The notes beneath the pieces were generated by a model. That model was not told where the DNA came from and searched no databases. It saw only the letters and a list, made by a program, of their open reading frames with translations. The position numbers and the translations under genes are program-made. This document shows positions 14,102-14,716 of a stretch of DNA of 14,716 bases, piece after piece. The stretch lies in the NCBI GenBank assembly GCA_964453655.1, contig CAYVSP010000021.1, forward strand, positions 1 to 14,716. The letters run 5' to 3'. Each line of letters begins with the position of its first letter. The stretch's first letter is position 1. Origin of the DNA: CAYVSP01 sp964453655 (GTDB lineage Bacteria > Patescibacteriota > Saccharimonadia > Saccharimonadales > CAYVSP01).

Positions 14102-14611
14102 CTAAAGCGCAGCTTCGAGCGCTGCCCATTCGGCGGACGCATCGTCTTCTGGAATATTTACACTGACTTGATCGCCCGGTTTTGCCTTGAAATATGTCAC
14201 GCTTGCCAGTAGTACGCGGTATTGCTTGCTGCCGACATTCACAAAATAGTGGCCATCCTTTTGTTCCAATGCGCCTACTATCTGTTTACGCGGAATGGGG
14301 CCAATTTGCTTGTACAGGAAAGCGCCATCATCTGCTATGGTGAGCTTTAATATATCACCTTGAACCAATTTTGATTTACTGGCGTAGTTTGCCGGCACTG
14401 GGTATGTCTTTCCATCAGAACCAACCATATTTTGGCCATCAAATACGCCTTCGATAACCTTACCAATGTTTTCATCTTTAGTTGTAGCAACAACAGTTGG
14501 ATCCTCACCTACAAGGCTAACCAGCAGCTCTTTAGCTGCTGCCAAACTAGTTTCGGCTTCTTCTATTAAAGCCCGTAAGCGTTTTATTTGCTTATCTGGT
14601 ACATCTGCCAT
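14102..14611 (-). CDS. Conserved-looking protein of unknown function with a duplicated beta domain
   Basis: I cannot name this 169-residue soluble protein; it resembles small proteins of unknown function that I associate with CPR genomes, from memory only. Residues 6-35 form an amphipathic helix or coiled coil (KQIKRLRALIEEAETSLAAAKELL). Two related beta-rich units follow, at about 50-92 and 109-153. Each has a Gly near its start, then K-x-Y-x-V (68-72; 129-133), a Gly-Asp exactly 15 residues after the Tyr (G85-D86; G146-D147), and Ile seven residues after that Gly. A small SH3/OB/KOW-like barrel is a reasonable guess. It contains no cysteine and no catalytic motif. It lies 60 bp before dnaX on the same strand, but dnaX has its own promoter. 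A possible extended -10 promoter precedes it. Confidence 0.85.
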   Translation of the reverse strand: MADVPDKQIKRLRALIEEAETSLAAAKELLVSLVGEDPTVVATTKDENIGKVIEGVFDGQNMVGSDGKTYPVPANYASKSKLVQGDILKLTIADDGAFLYKQIGPIPRKQIVGALEQKDGHYFVNVGSKQYRVLLASVTYFKAKPGDQVSVNIPEDDASAEWAALEAAL

Positions 14612-14661
14612 CTGTAAAATCTCTCATCTTAAGTGTTTATTTAGGTACACTTTCTGGCCTT

Positions 14662-14690
14662 ACCGTACCACGGGTTTACCGTCAAGTCAA
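14662..14690 (-). promoter_or_regulatory. Possible extended -10 promoter of the 169-residue gene
   Basis: On the minus strand TTGACT (14690-14685) and TACGGT (14667-14662) are 17 bp apart, with TGG directly before the -10. The leader would be about 45 bases, ending in a weak GAGAG ribosome site nine bases before the ATG at 14611. TTACCGT occurs twice (14660-14666 and 14676-14682), 16 bp apart, overlapping this promoter. Confidence 0.35.
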
Positions 14691-14707
14691 AAAATCATAG
14701 GCATGGG

Positions 14708-14716
14708 TGTGGATAA
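14708..14716 (-). promoter_or_regulatory. Perfect DnaA box TTATCCACA
   Basis: The final nine bases of the window read TTATCCACA on the minus strand, the consensus high-affinity DnaA-binding site. It lies upstream of a replication-gene series transcribed away from it. A single box can be chance; clustering beyond the window would decide. Confidence 0.4.

Noticed and set aside
14660..14682. Two TTACCGT repeats as a possible CRISPR or iteron start
   Set aside because: Only two seven-base copies exist, 16 bp apart. This is too few for an iteron array and unlike CRISPR.
1..14716. Search for mobile elements, CRISPR, defence, toxin-antitoxin or phage genes
   Set aside because: All genes are housekeeping, envelope-related or unknown. 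No transposase, integrase, array or terminal repeat is visible.

Overview
This window most likely comes from a Patescibacteria/CPR genome, probably Candidatus Saccharibacteria (TM7). That is an inference from gene content and protein character; no 16S rRNA or other decisive marker is present. Supporting points are a small glycine-tailed RRM protein, short intergenic gaps, several genes without Shine-Dalgarno sites, a DnaX with no zinc-binding cysteines, and a conserved-looking small protein of unknown function. UGA is used as a stop (RecR, NrnA, the M15 peptidase, the alpha/beta hydrolase), so the UGA=Gly code of Gracilibacteria and Absconditabacteria is excluded.

The left part (1-6521) holds small units in mixed orientation, mostly concerned with the cell envelope. 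In order they are an RRM RNA-binding protein; a D-Ala-D-Ala-ligase-like ATP-grasp enzyme; tRNA-Gln(UUG) on the minus strand; an unidentified 159-residue protein (minus); a membrane-anchored penicillin-binding D,D-carboxypeptidase (S11); a convergent zinc D,D-carboxypeptidase (M15B); an alpha/beta-hydrolase-fold protein whose nucleophile position is alanine; and an AI-2E-family membrane transporter. The ligase and the two carboxypeptidases would make and trim the D-Ala-D-Ala end of peptidoglycan stem peptides.

The right part (6502-14611) is one long minus-strand series read right to left: a 169-residue protein of unknown function, dnaX, dnaB, a GT-C-like membrane glycosyltransferase, ybaB, recR, nrnA (DHH phosphoesterase) and cysS. 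It combines clamp loading, replicative helicase, recombinational repair, nucleotide salvage and cysteinyl-tRNA synthesis. The usual dnaX-ybaB-recR cluster is split here by dnaB and the glycosyltransferase. recR-nrnA and nrnA-cysS overlap by ATGA. A perfect DnaA box lies at the right edge, hinting that oriC could be just outside.

The 100-N gap at 11051-11150 is flanked by identical 55-bp sequences. This is best explained as two contigs that overlap by one k-mer and were joined with padding, so probably no biological sequence is missing. No CRISPR array, insertion sequence, prophage or defence system was found. The notable points are the parallel loss of zinc sites in DnaX and RecR, the alanine-nucleophile hydrolase, -10 boxes placed almost directly on start codons, and an internally duplicated unknown protein.
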